Source: Persicitalea jodogahamensis
GTDB lineage: Bacteria > Bacteroidota > Bacteroidia > Cytophagales > Spirosomataceae
DNA: 64,000 nt
Reading direction: 5' to 3'
NCBI RefSeq assembly: GCF_014651615.1
Contig: NZ_BMXF01000005.1
Coordinates: forward strand, 124,001 to 188,000
Shown: piece by piece, positions 1-12,146 of the stretch
How positions within the stretch are numbered: the first letter of the stretch is position 1
Layout: each line of letters begins with the position of its first letter
Made by a program: the position numbers and the translations under genes
Notes under the pieces: model-generated
What the model saw: only the letters and a program-made list of their open reading frames with translations
Told to the model about the DNA's origin: nothing
Databases searched by the model: none

Positions 1-135
1 TGCCAATCTATCAATCGAGCCAGGAAAAGGTAAGGGATAGCTTAATGCTGAGAAAACGGAAAAGGACGGTTAATTCGCCACCGGATAGTGGAGTGTACCG
101 CTGACACAGGGAGTAAGGAGTATCCGATTCGTAGT

Positions 136-605
136 TTGTTCTGAACGTCGAGGCCCAGGCTGGCAAACTTTTTGATTAATGCTTCCAATCCCTGGGAGGT
201 AGGCTCCGTAGATAGGGCAATAGCCTTGCGAGCCCACCCTGCGAATGGGTGTGTTTTTGTCTTTTGGTTCCCTGACTATTTGGTAGATTTTATCGCGCTT
301 GACGCTGTTTTCAGTGTAGTAATCACTGTAAAACAGCTTTGCCTGCGGATCTACAGCATGGGCGTACTCGAATCCCTTACCAATGTAATCTTCCCCAATT
401 TTTTCATAGAATTTTGAGAGATCATGCTGTCAAATTGCTGCACGATTAAATCAGCTTCGGACCCGGTCAGATTTCTTGGCGCTACGGCCACACTAACAGG
501 AAAATAGTTTCCGTAAGCCACTTTCAGCGAAGGCGGGACCTACTGCTTTGCTCCCGAAAACATGAGGCTGCAAACAACAAGCAGTACCCCGATAATTATT
601 TTCAA
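136..605 (-). pseudogene. Decayed partial copy of the GH10 xylanase gene
   Basis: Read on the minus strand, this stretch resembles the intact GH10 xylanase at 4222-5292. It begins with a possible TTG start at 605 and a hydrophobic leader, then hits an in-frame TAG. After the stop come residues clearly matching the xylanase N-terminus (around YFPVSVAVAPRNLTG). The sequence then jumps, in another frame, to the region matching xylanase residue 168 onward (KFYEKIGEDYI, EYAHAVDP). The part matching residues about 60-167, including the acid/base Glu154, is missing. Similarity stops just after the LDVQ that precedes the nucleophile Glu261. Both catalytic glutamates are therefore absent and the copy cannot encode an active enzyme. 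It lies just downstream of the last gene of the xylan locus. An old tandem duplication followed by deletion is the simplest explanation. No gene is recognised in bases 1-135. Confidence 0.85.
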
Positions 606-656
606 TAAGTGGCGTTTAACTATTTTTAAACCCGTCAGACACACATTGGGAAATAC

Positions 657-2210
657 TCATTTAGCCATGCGCTCATACTCCAGCAACTTACTGGCCCACG
701 GTATGAAGTGCTGAAAATTGGGCGCATCGGTATGGCCGCCGTCGTGCTGCCGCCAGGCTAGTTCGCCGTCTAGTAGCCCGGTAAGTACCGGGGGCATTCG
801 CTCGGTGTTGTAGTCATTGCTTACGCCCAGGTCTTTGGCACCAAGTAGTTTGAACACTTCACCAGCGGCCACCGTGGCCTCATAACTACCTGTCTGATCG
901 AGCCACTTGGCATCCCCTTTTTCGGGAATTCCGTAGCTGATGAACGTAGGGCGAGGAGCCGCCAGGGCAATCAATTCGTGCGAATCGACGGGTAGGTCGC
1001 AACCCGTTTTTTCGCCAAATTTGGCTTCGGCGGCGGCATATTTGAGGTAGTTACCCGCCATCCAATGGTACTCCCCACTGCCAGCCAGACTTTCGACGGC
1101 CTCCCCAAACACCCGGCGCTGCAAGGTGGCCCCGCCCTTACCCGACGAGCCGATCAGTCCCAGCGCAAAACGCTGATCGAAGGCCATCGCCACCAGTGCC
1201 GCTTTTCCGTAACGCGATACGCCTTCTATGCCTACCTGTTTGGCATTGACCTGCGGCTCGGTTTCGAGGTAGTCCAGGGCACGGGAGGCACCCCACGCCC
1301 AGGCTCGCAAAGCACCCCAGTCTTCGGGGCTACGCGGCTGGCCTTTGTTGACAAGCCCAATGATGCCCCGCGTCAGGCCCGCCCCGTTATCCGCCTGAAT
1401 GCTGTTGGGCTCGATGGTGCAGTAGCCCCAGCCTGCGGCGAGCAGTTGCTCGGTGGGTGGCGAGTCTCCGTTGGGCGGCGGCGCAAAAAAGCTGGGACCG
1501 GCTAGCCTGGTGATGGGCAGGTAAGCCGGGTACTTTTCAAAAATGGCCTTCATTTCCGGATCCTGTTTGATCATCATTTCCTTGAAGGCGATGTTGATTT
1601 TTTCAAGATCAGGCAAAGAGGGCTGAGCCGGAGACGGGAGGGACGGAAAGCCGAGCATCATCATCACCGGAACGGGCCCCTTAACGTTTTGCGGTAGTAC
1701 CACCACCATATTGATGTTGACATTGACCAGGGGGTACGCGCTATTGTCCACCTCACCGATCATATGTTTGGCAATGACCGGAATGCGGCCCACGAATTCA
1801 TTGTCCGTTACTTTTACCTTCCAGTTTACTTTGGGCGTATTCTCAGGTACCCGGCCGTACATTTCCCGTTCAAAATCTTCGACAATTTCGGGACGGCGTT
1901 GCTTCCACCATTGTTCCGGTGTGGTCACTTTTTTACCGCTTTTGGTGGTAAGAACCTCGGGTAGTTGCGGACAGGGATTGGCCGTCGCTTCGTCGTAGTT
2001 GGCGTGGTTAGGGGCATTCTCATTCCCACTTGGGCCGGGCCGGAGTTTTTTGATACCTAGCTGCTGCATCATCTGGGCCTGATCCTCAGCGGCCGTAAAG
2101 GTGTGCAGCCGGGGGTACTTGCTGCTGTCGATGGCAGCTTGCTGGGCAGTGGCCTCAAATGAAAGTACCGCCCACAGGACGAGCGTCAGGAATCGGCACA
2201 TAGGCTTCAT
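657..2210 (-). CDS. CE15 glucuronoyl methylesterase-like protein
   Basis: This 517-residue protein has a signal peptide ending near residue 22 (ATAQQ). It belongs to the carbohydrate esterase 15 type of alpha/beta hydrolase. The nucleophile motif GVSRYGK places Ser at about residue 332. A DSHELIALAAPRP stretch follows, and GGHTDAPNF near the C-terminus probably carries the catalytic His (about 493). CE15 enzymes split the ester between 4-O-methyl-glucuronic acid of xylan and lignin alcohols. It is the last intact gene of the xylan operon, 24 bp after the acetylesterase gene, which fits that role. Start chosen at MKPMCRF because a normal signal peptide follows directly. Substrate is inferred from family and context. 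Confidence 0.85.
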   Translation of the reverse strand: MKPMCRFLTLVLWAVLSFEATAQQAAIDSSKYPRLHTFTAAEDQAQMMQQLGIKKLRPGPSGNENAPNHANYDEATANPCPQLPEVLTTKSGKKVTTPEQWWKQRRPEIVEDFEREMYGRVPENTPKVNWKVKVTDNEFVGRIPVIAKHMIGEVDNSAYPLVNVNINMVVVLPQNVKGPVPVMMMLGFPSLPSPAQPSLPDLEKINIAFKEMMIKQDPEMKAIFEKYPAYLPITRLAGPSFFAPPPNGDSPPTEQLLAAGWGYCTIEPNSIQADNGAGLTRGIIGLVNKGQPRSPEDWGALRAWAWGASRALDYLETEPQVNAKQVGIEGVSRYGKAALVAMAFDQRFALGLIGSSGKGGATLQRRVFGEAVESLAGSGEYHWMAGNYLKYAAAEAKFGEKTGCDLPVDSHELIALAAPRPTFISYGIPEKGDAKWLDQTGSYEATVAAGEVFKLLGAKDLGVSNDYNTERMPPVLTGLLDGELAWRQHDGGHTDAPNFQHFIPWASKLLEYERMAK

Positions 2211-2234
2211 TTATCTGGTAGTTTAGGAATGCAT

Positions 2235-4160
2235 TCACTGATCAGTCCGAAACGGGGAAGCCGGTAGCCCCTCTTTGTTGTAGAGGTTTGGGTTCACCGG
2301 ATTATCCGCCCAGGCGTACCGCACGTACTTCGGGTTAGGTACTTCGTCGCTCTGCACGAGTACTTTGCCGTTTTCTATAGTCGCCTTTGCCCACACGAAA
2401 TTCTTGTCGGTGCCCGCAATCGCGAAATCGCTCAGGGGCTCGCCGTCGTTGGTTATCAGCCCGCTGCCTGTATTGGTAAAGTTGATCACGATTTTATCGC
2501 CTTCTACCGTGGCCGATTGAAACAACGGCCCGGAATGCACCAGGTTTTCTCCGTAAGCAGTCTTCATAGCAGCCAAAGCCAGCCGATCGCCCACGCCTTT
2601 TTTATTGTCGGGGTGGATGTCGTTCCACTCGCCCAGGTCGATGGCTACGACCATGGCCGTGTTGGGTTCCGACAAAGCCTTGAATTGCGACTCCCGGAGG
2701 ACGGCCCAGTTGCTTTCGGAAGGCAGGTAGTTGTATTCCATAAATCCGGGCAGCTGCACATACAGGAAGGGTAGTGTTCCCTGATTCCATTTAGCCCGCC
2801 AGTCTTTAATCAACGCCGTTTGAAGATCGGCGTATTCCTCCGGCCTCCCGGCGTTGCTTTCGCCCTGGTACCAGCAGAAACCCTTGATCGTGTAGTTGAT
2901 TTCCGGGGCCACCATGGCATTGTACAGAGCCGTCGGCTGATTCTGGGCAGTGATGCCACCGCCAGACTCACCCTTGGTCGGGCGATAGATGCTTCCCACT
3001 TTGTACTGCCAGGTACCTTTCAGATCCACCGTATCGGCACCGGCAAAAATGCAATAGGGCTTGTCGGGCACAAAACCGCCTTTTCCTCCCATATTAGTCA
3101 CCCGTACCACGAATGTATTCTTGCCGGGTTTCAGTACACCGGAGGGTACTTTATAGCGGCGCTGGGGATACTGGTAGGTCGTCCTGCCTACCGACTGGCC
3201 GTTGATATACAATTCGTCGGCATCGACGATTCTTCCCAGAAAAACTTTGGCGTCCTTGCCCGTCATGGCCGCCGGAATGTCGATTTCCCGGCGGTACCAC
3301 ACTACACCGTTTAAGTCCTTGATTCCCTGATCTTCCCAGAAGCCGGGAATATTGATCAGACGCCAGCCCTTGGGAGAATACGAAGTCTCATACCATTTCG
3401 GGGTACTTTCCAGGCCAAAATCCACTGGTGGCGCGGGACGGGCGGCGGTCGAGGGAGGGCGTCGATTGAGGCTATTTACGTAGGTCGTGTCTTTATTTTT
3501 TTCTATCGTGGATTGCAGGATGGCAAAGTCTTTCAATCCCTCTTCGCTGGTCCACGCTTCGATGGGAGTACCTCCTACACTGGCGTTGATGATGCCAACA
3601 GGTACCTTATATTTCTCATGAATTTTTTTGGCAAAGAAGTAGGCTACCGCCGAAAAAGGCCGTACGTCTTCGCCCACGGCGGCTTTCCATTGGCCCTGAG
3701 AAAGATCCTTTTGCGGGCCCTGCAGGTTGGTTTGGTTAGGTATCAGAAACTGCCGGATCTGCGGGTAGTTGGCGTCCGCAATTTCTTTGGCGTACGTCAC
3801 ATCGTGAATATTCAGTTGGTGCACCATATTACTCTGGCCGCTGCAAAACCAGACATCTCCCAGCAGAATGTCTTTAATCATCAGCTGCGTTTTGCCCTCG
3901 ATTTCCATCGTATAAGGTCCCCCGGCTGGCGCGGGAGGCAAGGCTACCTGCCAGTTTCCCTTCGCATCGGTCGTCGTTTTGTAGCGTTTATTCTGGAATC
4001 GCACCGTAACTTTTTCGCCCGGACTTGCCCATCCCCATATGTTTAATTTAGCATCGCGCTGCAGCACCATGCCGTCGCTGATCAATTTGGGTAAACGGGG
4101 CTGCGCCTGAGCGGTCAGACTCAGCATACCTAGCAGTAAAAATAAGGCGGCTTTTTTCAT
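2235..4160 (-). CDS. Secreted SGNH acetylesterase (sialate O-acetylesterase/SASA type)
   Basis: The 641-residue protein has a clear signal peptide (MKKAALFLLLGMLSLTAQAQ). After an N-terminal beta domain comes the SGNH block I motif GQSNM with catalytic Ser110. Further on are WYQGESNAG and a late D-x-x-H (NDIHPDNK), typical of the SASA/DUF303 family. A jelly-roll-like domain is inserted between the blocks at roughly residues 260-390. Members are called sialate 9-O-acetylesterases, but in xylan loci of Bacteroidota they generally act as acetylxylan esterases; the neighbours (GH10 and CE15) favour deacetylation of xylan here. It shares a compact minus-strand operon: 61 bp from the GH10 stop and 24 bp before the CE15 start. 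Confidence 0.85.
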   Translation of the reverse strand: MKKAALFLLLGMLSLTAQAQPRLPKLISDGMVLQRDAKLNIWGWASPGEKVTVRFQNKRYKTTTDAKGNWQVALPPAPAGGPYTMEIEGKTQLMIKDILLGDVWFCSGQSNMVHQLNIHDVTYAKEIADANYPQIRQFLIPNQTNLQGPQKDLSQGQWKAAVGEDVRPFSAVAYFFAKKIHEKYKVPVGIINASVGGTPIEAWTSEEGLKDFAILQSTIEKNKDTTYVNSLNRRPPSTAARPAPPVDFGLESTPKWYETSYSPKGWRLINIPGFWEDQGIKDLNGVVWYRREIDIPAAMTGKDAKVFLGRIVDADELYINGQSVGRTTYQYPQRRYKVPSGVLKPGKNTFVVRVTNMGGKGGFVPDKPYCIFAGADTVDLKGTWQYKVGSIYRPTKGESGGGITAQNQPTALYNAMVAPEINYTIKGFCWYQGESNAGRPEEYADLQTALIKDWRAKWNQGTLPFLYVQLPGFMEYNYLPSESNWAVLRESQFKALSEPNTAMVVAIDLGEWNDIHPDNKKGVGDRLALAAMKTAYGENLVHSGPLFQSATVEGDKIVINFTNTGSGLITNDGEPLSDFAIAGTDKNFVWAKATIENGKVLVQSDEVPNPKYVRYAWADNPVNPNLYNKEGLPASPFRTDQ

Positions 4161-4221
4161 CGGGATGGAAGGTAATACCTGCGTATAAACAGGCTAAATT
4201 CATATTTTCGGCCTAGAAAAC

Positions 4222-5292
4222 TTAAAATTTCACCACCTGCCAGAATGCTTCCTTGGGCTGGTAGTTCTGGTCAAACAGCAGGGGGTAATCTTTGCGGCCC
4301 GGCACGGGAAAATTGTCCAGCCAGGACGAGCGGTCCGATACGTTCCAAAACGTGACGCCCGTCAAGGTACCTTTGTGCTTCCGGAAGGTATCAAAGAGCA
4401 TTTTGTACTGGGCGGTTTGCTTTTTAACCATGTCCTCGGTCAGGATGCCGTCATCCGTTTCCTTTTTGGCGCGGCGCTCGTGCTCTTTCGGGTACACCGA
4501 CAGGTCTAATTCTGTGACCTGAACGTCAAGCCCCAGGCTGGCAAACTTTTCAATAGACGCTTCCAACTCCTGCGAGGTAGGCTCATCAATTGACCAGTGG
4601 CCCTGCAAACCTACCCCGTGAATGGGTACTTTTTTGTCTTTCAGCTTTTTGACGATCTGAAATATTTTGTCCCGCTTGGCCGTGTTTTCCGTGTTGTAAT
4701 CGTTGTAAAATAATTTCGCTTCCGGATCTACGGCATGGGCGTACTCAAATGCTTTTTCGATGTAGTCTTCGCCGATGATCTCGTAAAATTTGGAAGGCCG
4801 GTAGATACTTTCACCGCCGTCGGGTACGGCTTCATTCACTACATCCCACGCGTAGATTTTGCCTTTGTAGCGGCTCATCACGTCAGTAATGTGCTGCTTC
4901 AGGCGAGCTAAAAGTACTTCCCGGCTTACTTGGTTGCCAGAGGCATCCGTAAAAAACCAGCGGGGCGTTTGGTTATGCCAGCAAAGCGTGTGTCCGCGTA
5001 CTTTCAGACCGTTCTTCTGGGCAAAATCGACGATCGCGTCCGCATCTTGCCAGAAATAACGATTCTCCTCCGGATGAATCGGGCCCATTTTCATGGCATT
5101 TTCGGGCGTGACGCTGCTGAACTGTTTTATAATTAGTTCAGCTTCCGGCCCCGTCAGATTGCGGGGAGCGACGGCTACGCCAATGGGAAAATAATCCTTA
5201 TAGGCAGATTTTAAAGTAGGCTGGGCCTGAGGTTCCGCGCAGGAAAATAGCAGGGCTGCCAGCATAAGTACAGGTACGAATTTCTTGGTCAT
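4222..5292 (-). CDS. GH10 endo-1,4-beta-xylanase, lipoprotein
   Basis: The 356-residue enzyme starts with a lipoprotein signal (LLFSC, lipidated Cys18), suggesting anchoring at the cell envelope, perhaps on the surface. One GH10 TIM barrel fills the rest. The acid/base Glu is in WDVVNEAVPD (Glu154) and the nucleophile Glu in QVTELDLSVY (Glu261). NDYNTEN and GLQGHWSID are also standard family motifs. It cuts internal beta-1,4 xylosidic bonds to give xylo-oligosaccharides for the GH43 enzymes next to it. It has no carbohydrate-binding module. A decayed partial copy lies at 136-605, showing that this gene was once duplicated. Confidence 0.95.
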   Translation of the reverse strand: MTKKFVPVLMLAALLFSCAEPQAQPTLKSAYKDYFPIGVAVAPRNLTGPEAELIIKQFSSVTPENAMKMGPIHPEENRYFWQDADAIVDFAQKNGLKVRGHTLCWHNQTPRWFFTDASGNQVSREVLLARLKQHITDVMSRYKGKIYAWDVVNEAVPDGGESIYRPSKFYEIIGEDYIEKAFEYAHAVDPEAKLFYNDYNTENTAKRDKIFQIVKKLKDKKVPIHGVGLQGHWSIDEPTSQELEASIEKFASLGLDVQVTELDLSVYPKEHERRAKKETDDGILTEDMVKKQTAQYKMLFDTFRKHKGTLTGVTFWNVSDRSSWLDNFPVPGRKDYPLLFDQNYQPKEAFWQVVKF

Positions 5293-5336
5293 GATAAATG
5301 CAGTGATTGTTTAAATTAAAACAGTTTAACTACCTG

Positions 5337-9001
<3,665 letters not shown>

Positions 9002-9051
9002 TTGTTATTCTGCTTTCACATTTTCCTTTCTGACTACCCCGAAGGCGAATT

Positions 9052-10107
9052 TTAAGGCTTAATCAATTCCAGGCTTCCGTCGGGTTTGCGCAACAACTCC
9101 CGTACTTTGATGTTCCGCAGGTGGGTCTTCCCTGACAGCTCCACATCGTGGTAGAAGAGGTACCATTTGCCCTCGAATTCAACGATGGAATGATGGGTGG
9201 TCCAGCCGGTCACGGGCTCCATGAAAGTACCCTGGTAGGTGAACGGACCGTAGGGGGAGTCGCTGGTGGCGTAGGCCAGGAAGTGGGTGTCGCCGGTAGA
9301 GTAAGAGAAATAGTACTTGCCGTTGTACTTGTGCATCCAGGCTCCTTCAAAAAAACGCCGGTCGTGATCGCCCGCCAGCAGCGGTTTTCCTTGTTTATCA
9401 ATAATTTGCACATCCTTCACCGGTTCCGCGAAAGTGAGCATGTCGTTGCTCATCCTGGCGACCTTGGGACTGAGCGCCGGCTCATTGTCTTTGCCTAAAT
9501 CCGTTTTCAGCGTGGCGTCGTACTGTCCGGTGTACCAGCGCTGAAGCTGGCCGCCCCAGATTCCGCCGAAGTACATGTAGGTAGTTCCGTCAGTATCCGT
9601 AAACACGGCCGGGTCAATGCTGAAGCTGCCGGGAATGGGCGCGGGTTCCGCTTTAAAGGGGCCCGTGGGCGATTGACTGGTCGCCACGCCCATGCGGAAC
9701 ACATCCTGCTTATCCTTTACCGGAAAGTAGAGGTAGTACGTATCGTTTTTGTAAGCCGCATCGGGGGCCCACATCTGACGGCCCGCCCAGGGTACATCCT
9801 TGATGTCGAGCGCTACGCCGTGGTCGGTTACCTTGCCGTCGATCTTGTCCATGGAGTACACATGGTAGTCTTTCATATTGAAGTGGCCGCCTTCGTCGTC
9901 CTCCGGCACGTTGGCCTCAATGTCGTGCGAGGGGTATATGTAAATCTTCCCGTTGAACACATGGGCCGAGGGATCTGCCGTATACAGGTCGGTGACCAGG
10001 GGCTCAGGTTTGGTCGTCGTAGTGGTTTTGGTCTGGCAAGCGCCTGAACCGAGGCCCAGCGCAACGATGGCCAGGCCGACAAACATACTATTGTGTGAGG
10101 TAGACAT
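9052..10107 (-). CDS. GH43 glycosidase, lipoprotein
   Basis: This 351-residue single-domain GH43 enzyme carries a lipobox (GSGAC, about residue 24) followed by a Thr/Lys-rich linker. The motif DLYTADPSAHVFNGKIYIYPS holds the catalytic base. AWMHKYNGKYYFSYSTGD and TTHHSIVEFEGKWYLFYHD are late propeller blades with the conserved active-site His region. Relatives are annotated as beta-xylosidase or arabinofuranosidase. It is the first enzyme gene after the susCD terminator and probably opens the enzyme part of the operon. Lipidation suggests membrane anchoring, unlike the soluble GH43 that follows. Some relatives of this subgroup act on arabinoxylan side chains, so exact specificity is open. Confidence 0.85.
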   Translation of the reverse strand: MSTSHNSMFVGLAIVALGLGSGACQTKTTTTTKPEPLVTDLYTADPSAHVFNGKIYIYPSHDIEANVPEDDEGGHFNMKDYHVYSMDKIDGKVTDHGVALDIKDVPWAGRQMWAPDAAYKNDTYYLYFPVKDKQDVFRMGVATSQSPTGPFKAEPAPIPGSFSIDPAVFTDTDGTTYMYFGGIWGGQLQRWYTGQYDATLKTDLGKDNEPALSPKVARMSNDMLTFAEPVKDVQIIDKQGKPLLAGDHDRRFFEGAWMHKYNGKYYFSYSTGDTHFLAYATSDSPYGPFTYQGTFMEPVTGWTTHHSIVEFEGKWYLFYHDVELSGKTHLRNIKVRELLRKPDGSLELIKP

Positions 10108-10246
10108 AGAGTTAGAGATTATTTATAACAGCGTTCTTTAATGAAAGGCTACATTTAACAGAGCTTACTTTTAACAGGCAAAATCTGAAGCAGTCAGTCT
10201 GCCAACCTGGCGACCGATTGCTTTGCGGTTTGGTGAGAAACTCAAA
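10108..10246. promoter_or_regulatory. Upstream region of the xylan enzyme genes with direct repeats
   Basis: This gap lies between the susD terminator and the start of the lipoprotein GH43 gene. The word TTTAACAG occurs twice on the plus strand (10154-10161 and 10170-10177), 16 bp apart, with a related TATAACAG ending at 10131. Such spaced repeats are plausible regulator sites, but no consensus -7 box is evident. A separate promoter here is inferred mainly from the terminator just upstream. Confidence 0.3.
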
Positions 10247-10286
10247 AAGATGCAGGAGAAAGCGTTAAGCAATCCTCCTGCATCTT
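10247..10286 (-). terminator. Intrinsic terminator after the xylan susD gene
   Basis: A perfect 12-bp inverted repeat (10247-10258 and 10275-10286) with a 16-nt loop is followed on the minus strand by a run of five T. It begins 31 bp after the susD stop at 10318. It would end, or partly end, the susCD transcript before the enzyme genes. Confidence 0.8.
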
Positions 10287-10317
10287 GCAAACTGATGACT
10301 CTTATGTGAAATTGTTA

Positions 10318-12132
10318 TTAGTAGCCAGTGTTTTGCGGGAAAGCCGGTCCCTCCACAACCCGGTCTATCTGCGACTGGGGAATGGGTCTCAGCATATTAA
10401 AGTCCTTGATATAGGGTGCGGCTTCAGGATTCCAGGCCTTTACACGACGAACCAGCGAGCGGGTGCGCACCAGATCGTGCCAGCGTTGCCATTCGCCGAA
10501 AAACTCACGGCTGCGTTCGTCTAGAATAAAGTCAACGGTCACATCGGCCGCCGAAATCGTCATAGCCGTTACGCCCGCCGCATTCTGAGCGGCGGAATTG
10601 GTCTTGCGAAATGCAGATCGTTGCCGTACGACATTCAACAGAGCAGCAGCCTTCGTGGCATCACCAGCTTTCAAGTAAGCTTCGGCTCCCGTCAAATACA
10701 CATCTGAGAAGCGGTACAACACGACGGGTCGGGTGGAGGGGTCATTGAAGTTAGCTCCCCGGCTGGTGTCCATGAACTTCTTCAGTGCCGGGAAGATTCC
10801 GTTATTCCAGAGACTGGGAGGTACTACAATGCCTTTGAAGGGCCTTGTTCCGACGAACTGTGGTGCTCCCGCTACTTCGTAGTCGGGCAACCAGGCGGCG
10901 GTATCAACGCCAACTACGGTCGTGTAGCCAATTCCCCGCTTGTTGTTAGCAGCGGTTGCCGTGTTGGTGACCGAAGTATTGGCAATGTAAACCGTATAGA
11001 ACGAGTTGGCAAAGCGCGAATCGACATTCCGGTTGGTAAAAGCCTGATCCAGGAAATAGTTTTTTCCCGCATTGTCGCCCGAAGGCCAGGTATAAGAGTT
11101 AGGGCGCATCCGTACGTAAGGACGTCCGTACTGAGAATCCCGGATCATACCGGATGTTCCGCTGTTGACGAGCGTCCCGGACGCATTCTTAAAGGAATTG
11201 ATACCGCTGTTATTGGGGTAGTTCCAATTGGTAAACCAGGGCGTCAGATTCTGTGCCGCTCCGCCGCTGGCCGCTCCACCGACGGTGTAGTAGCCGTACT
11301 TGGGATCAAGCACATGGTCGCTGACAAACATAGTCTCCTTGCCATAATCGTTGGCCGGTACAAACGCATCGCCGTAGTCCTGCCACAAATCGAGGCCTGA
11401 CGCTGCTTTATTGGCTATGATATTCTCACAAATGCTGGCCGCCTGCGCAAAATCAGCGGGCGTGTTGTTGAGCCAGCCCCGAGTCAGGTAAGCTTTTGCC
11501 AATAGCAACTGGGCGACGGGCTTAGTAGCCGCCTTACCCAGGAAGGGTGCGGTGGGTTTGTCGGGCAAATCGGCCGCCGCCTCGGTCAAATCCTGGATAA
11601 TCAGCTTGTAGACATCCGCTGCGGGTTGCCGCGAGGCTGCCTGGGAAGGTACCGTAATGAACTCCGTGTGCAACGGAACATCCCCCCAGGTCTGCACCAG
11701 ATAGAAATACCAGAACCCTCTCAAAAACTTGGCCTGCGCCAGATACTGTTTACGGGTAGCCTCCGGTAAATCGATCGTCTGCCCATACTGTAACACACCG
11801 TTCAGGGTATTGATGTCCTGGAAGGCCACGCTCCAGGCAGACCCAAAATTGCTCCCGTTGAGTCCGTTGTAGGTGTAGGCAATTCCGCTTCCAGCACTGG
11901 CAGCCTGTAAAAACTCGTCAGTTCCGGCCTGCATTTCTACCGAAAACCCTTCGGTGCCCCACTGGGAACGTATGTCGTTATAGACCCCGGAAATTCCGCC
12001 CAAAACCCCGGCAGGACTGTTGAAATAGGAAGGAACAATTTGGGATTGGGGCTGCTCCTCCAATATGTTTTTGCAGCCTGAGCTGGCGAAAACGGTTAAG
12101 CCGATGATTAACCCGATTTTTATTGTTTTCAT
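10318..12132 (-). CDS. SusD/RagB-like glycan-binding lipoprotein (xylan locus)
   Basis: The 604-residue protein has a lipobox (FASSGC, Cys20) and the SusD-type helical TPR fold. Visible signs are the N-terminal NILEEQPQSQIVPSYF, the FLRGFWYFYLVQTWGDVPL helix-turn, and the C-terminal FILDERSREFFGEWQRWHDLVR block typical of the family. SusD proteins sit on the cell surface as the lid of the SusC channel and capture oligosaccharides. It lies 14 bp downstream of the SusC gene in the same operon and is followed by a strong terminator. Xylan-derived ligands are inferred from the enzymes downstream. Confidence 0.95.
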   Translation of the reverse strand: MKTIKIGLIIGLTVFASSGCKNILEEQPQSQIVPSYFNSPAGVLGGISGVYNDIRSQWGTEGFSVEMQAGTDEFLQAASAGSGIAYTYNGLNGSNFGSAWSVAFQDINTLNGVLQYGQTIDLPEATRKQYLAQAKFLRGFWYFYLVQTWGDVPLHTEFITVPSQAASRQPAADVYKLIIQDLTEAAADLPDKPTAPFLGKAATKPVAQLLLAKAYLTRGWLNNTPADFAQAASICENIIANKAASGLDLWQDYGDAFVPANDYGKETMFVSDHVLDPKYGYYTVGGAASGGAAQNLTPWFTNWNYPNNSGINSFKNASGTLVNSGTSGMIRDSQYGRPYVRMRPNSYTWPSGDNAGKNYFLDQAFTNRNVDSRFANSFYTVYIANTSVTNTATAANNKRGIGYTTVVGVDTAAWLPDYEVAGAPQFVGTRPFKGIVVPPSLWNNGIFPALKKFMDTSRGANFNDPSTRPVVLYRFSDVYLTGAEAYLKAGDATKAAALLNVVRQRSAFRKTNSAAQNAAGVTAMTISAADVTVDFILDERSREFFGEWQRWHDLVRTRSLVRRVKAWNPEAAPYIKDFNMLRPIPQSQIDRVVEGPAFPQNTGY

Positions 12133-12146
12133 GATGATGTCTGGAA

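Noticed and set aside
172-417. 81-codon plus-strand frame
   Set aside because: It lies opposite the xylanase relic and merely mirrors its sequence; the minus-strand homology explains the region.
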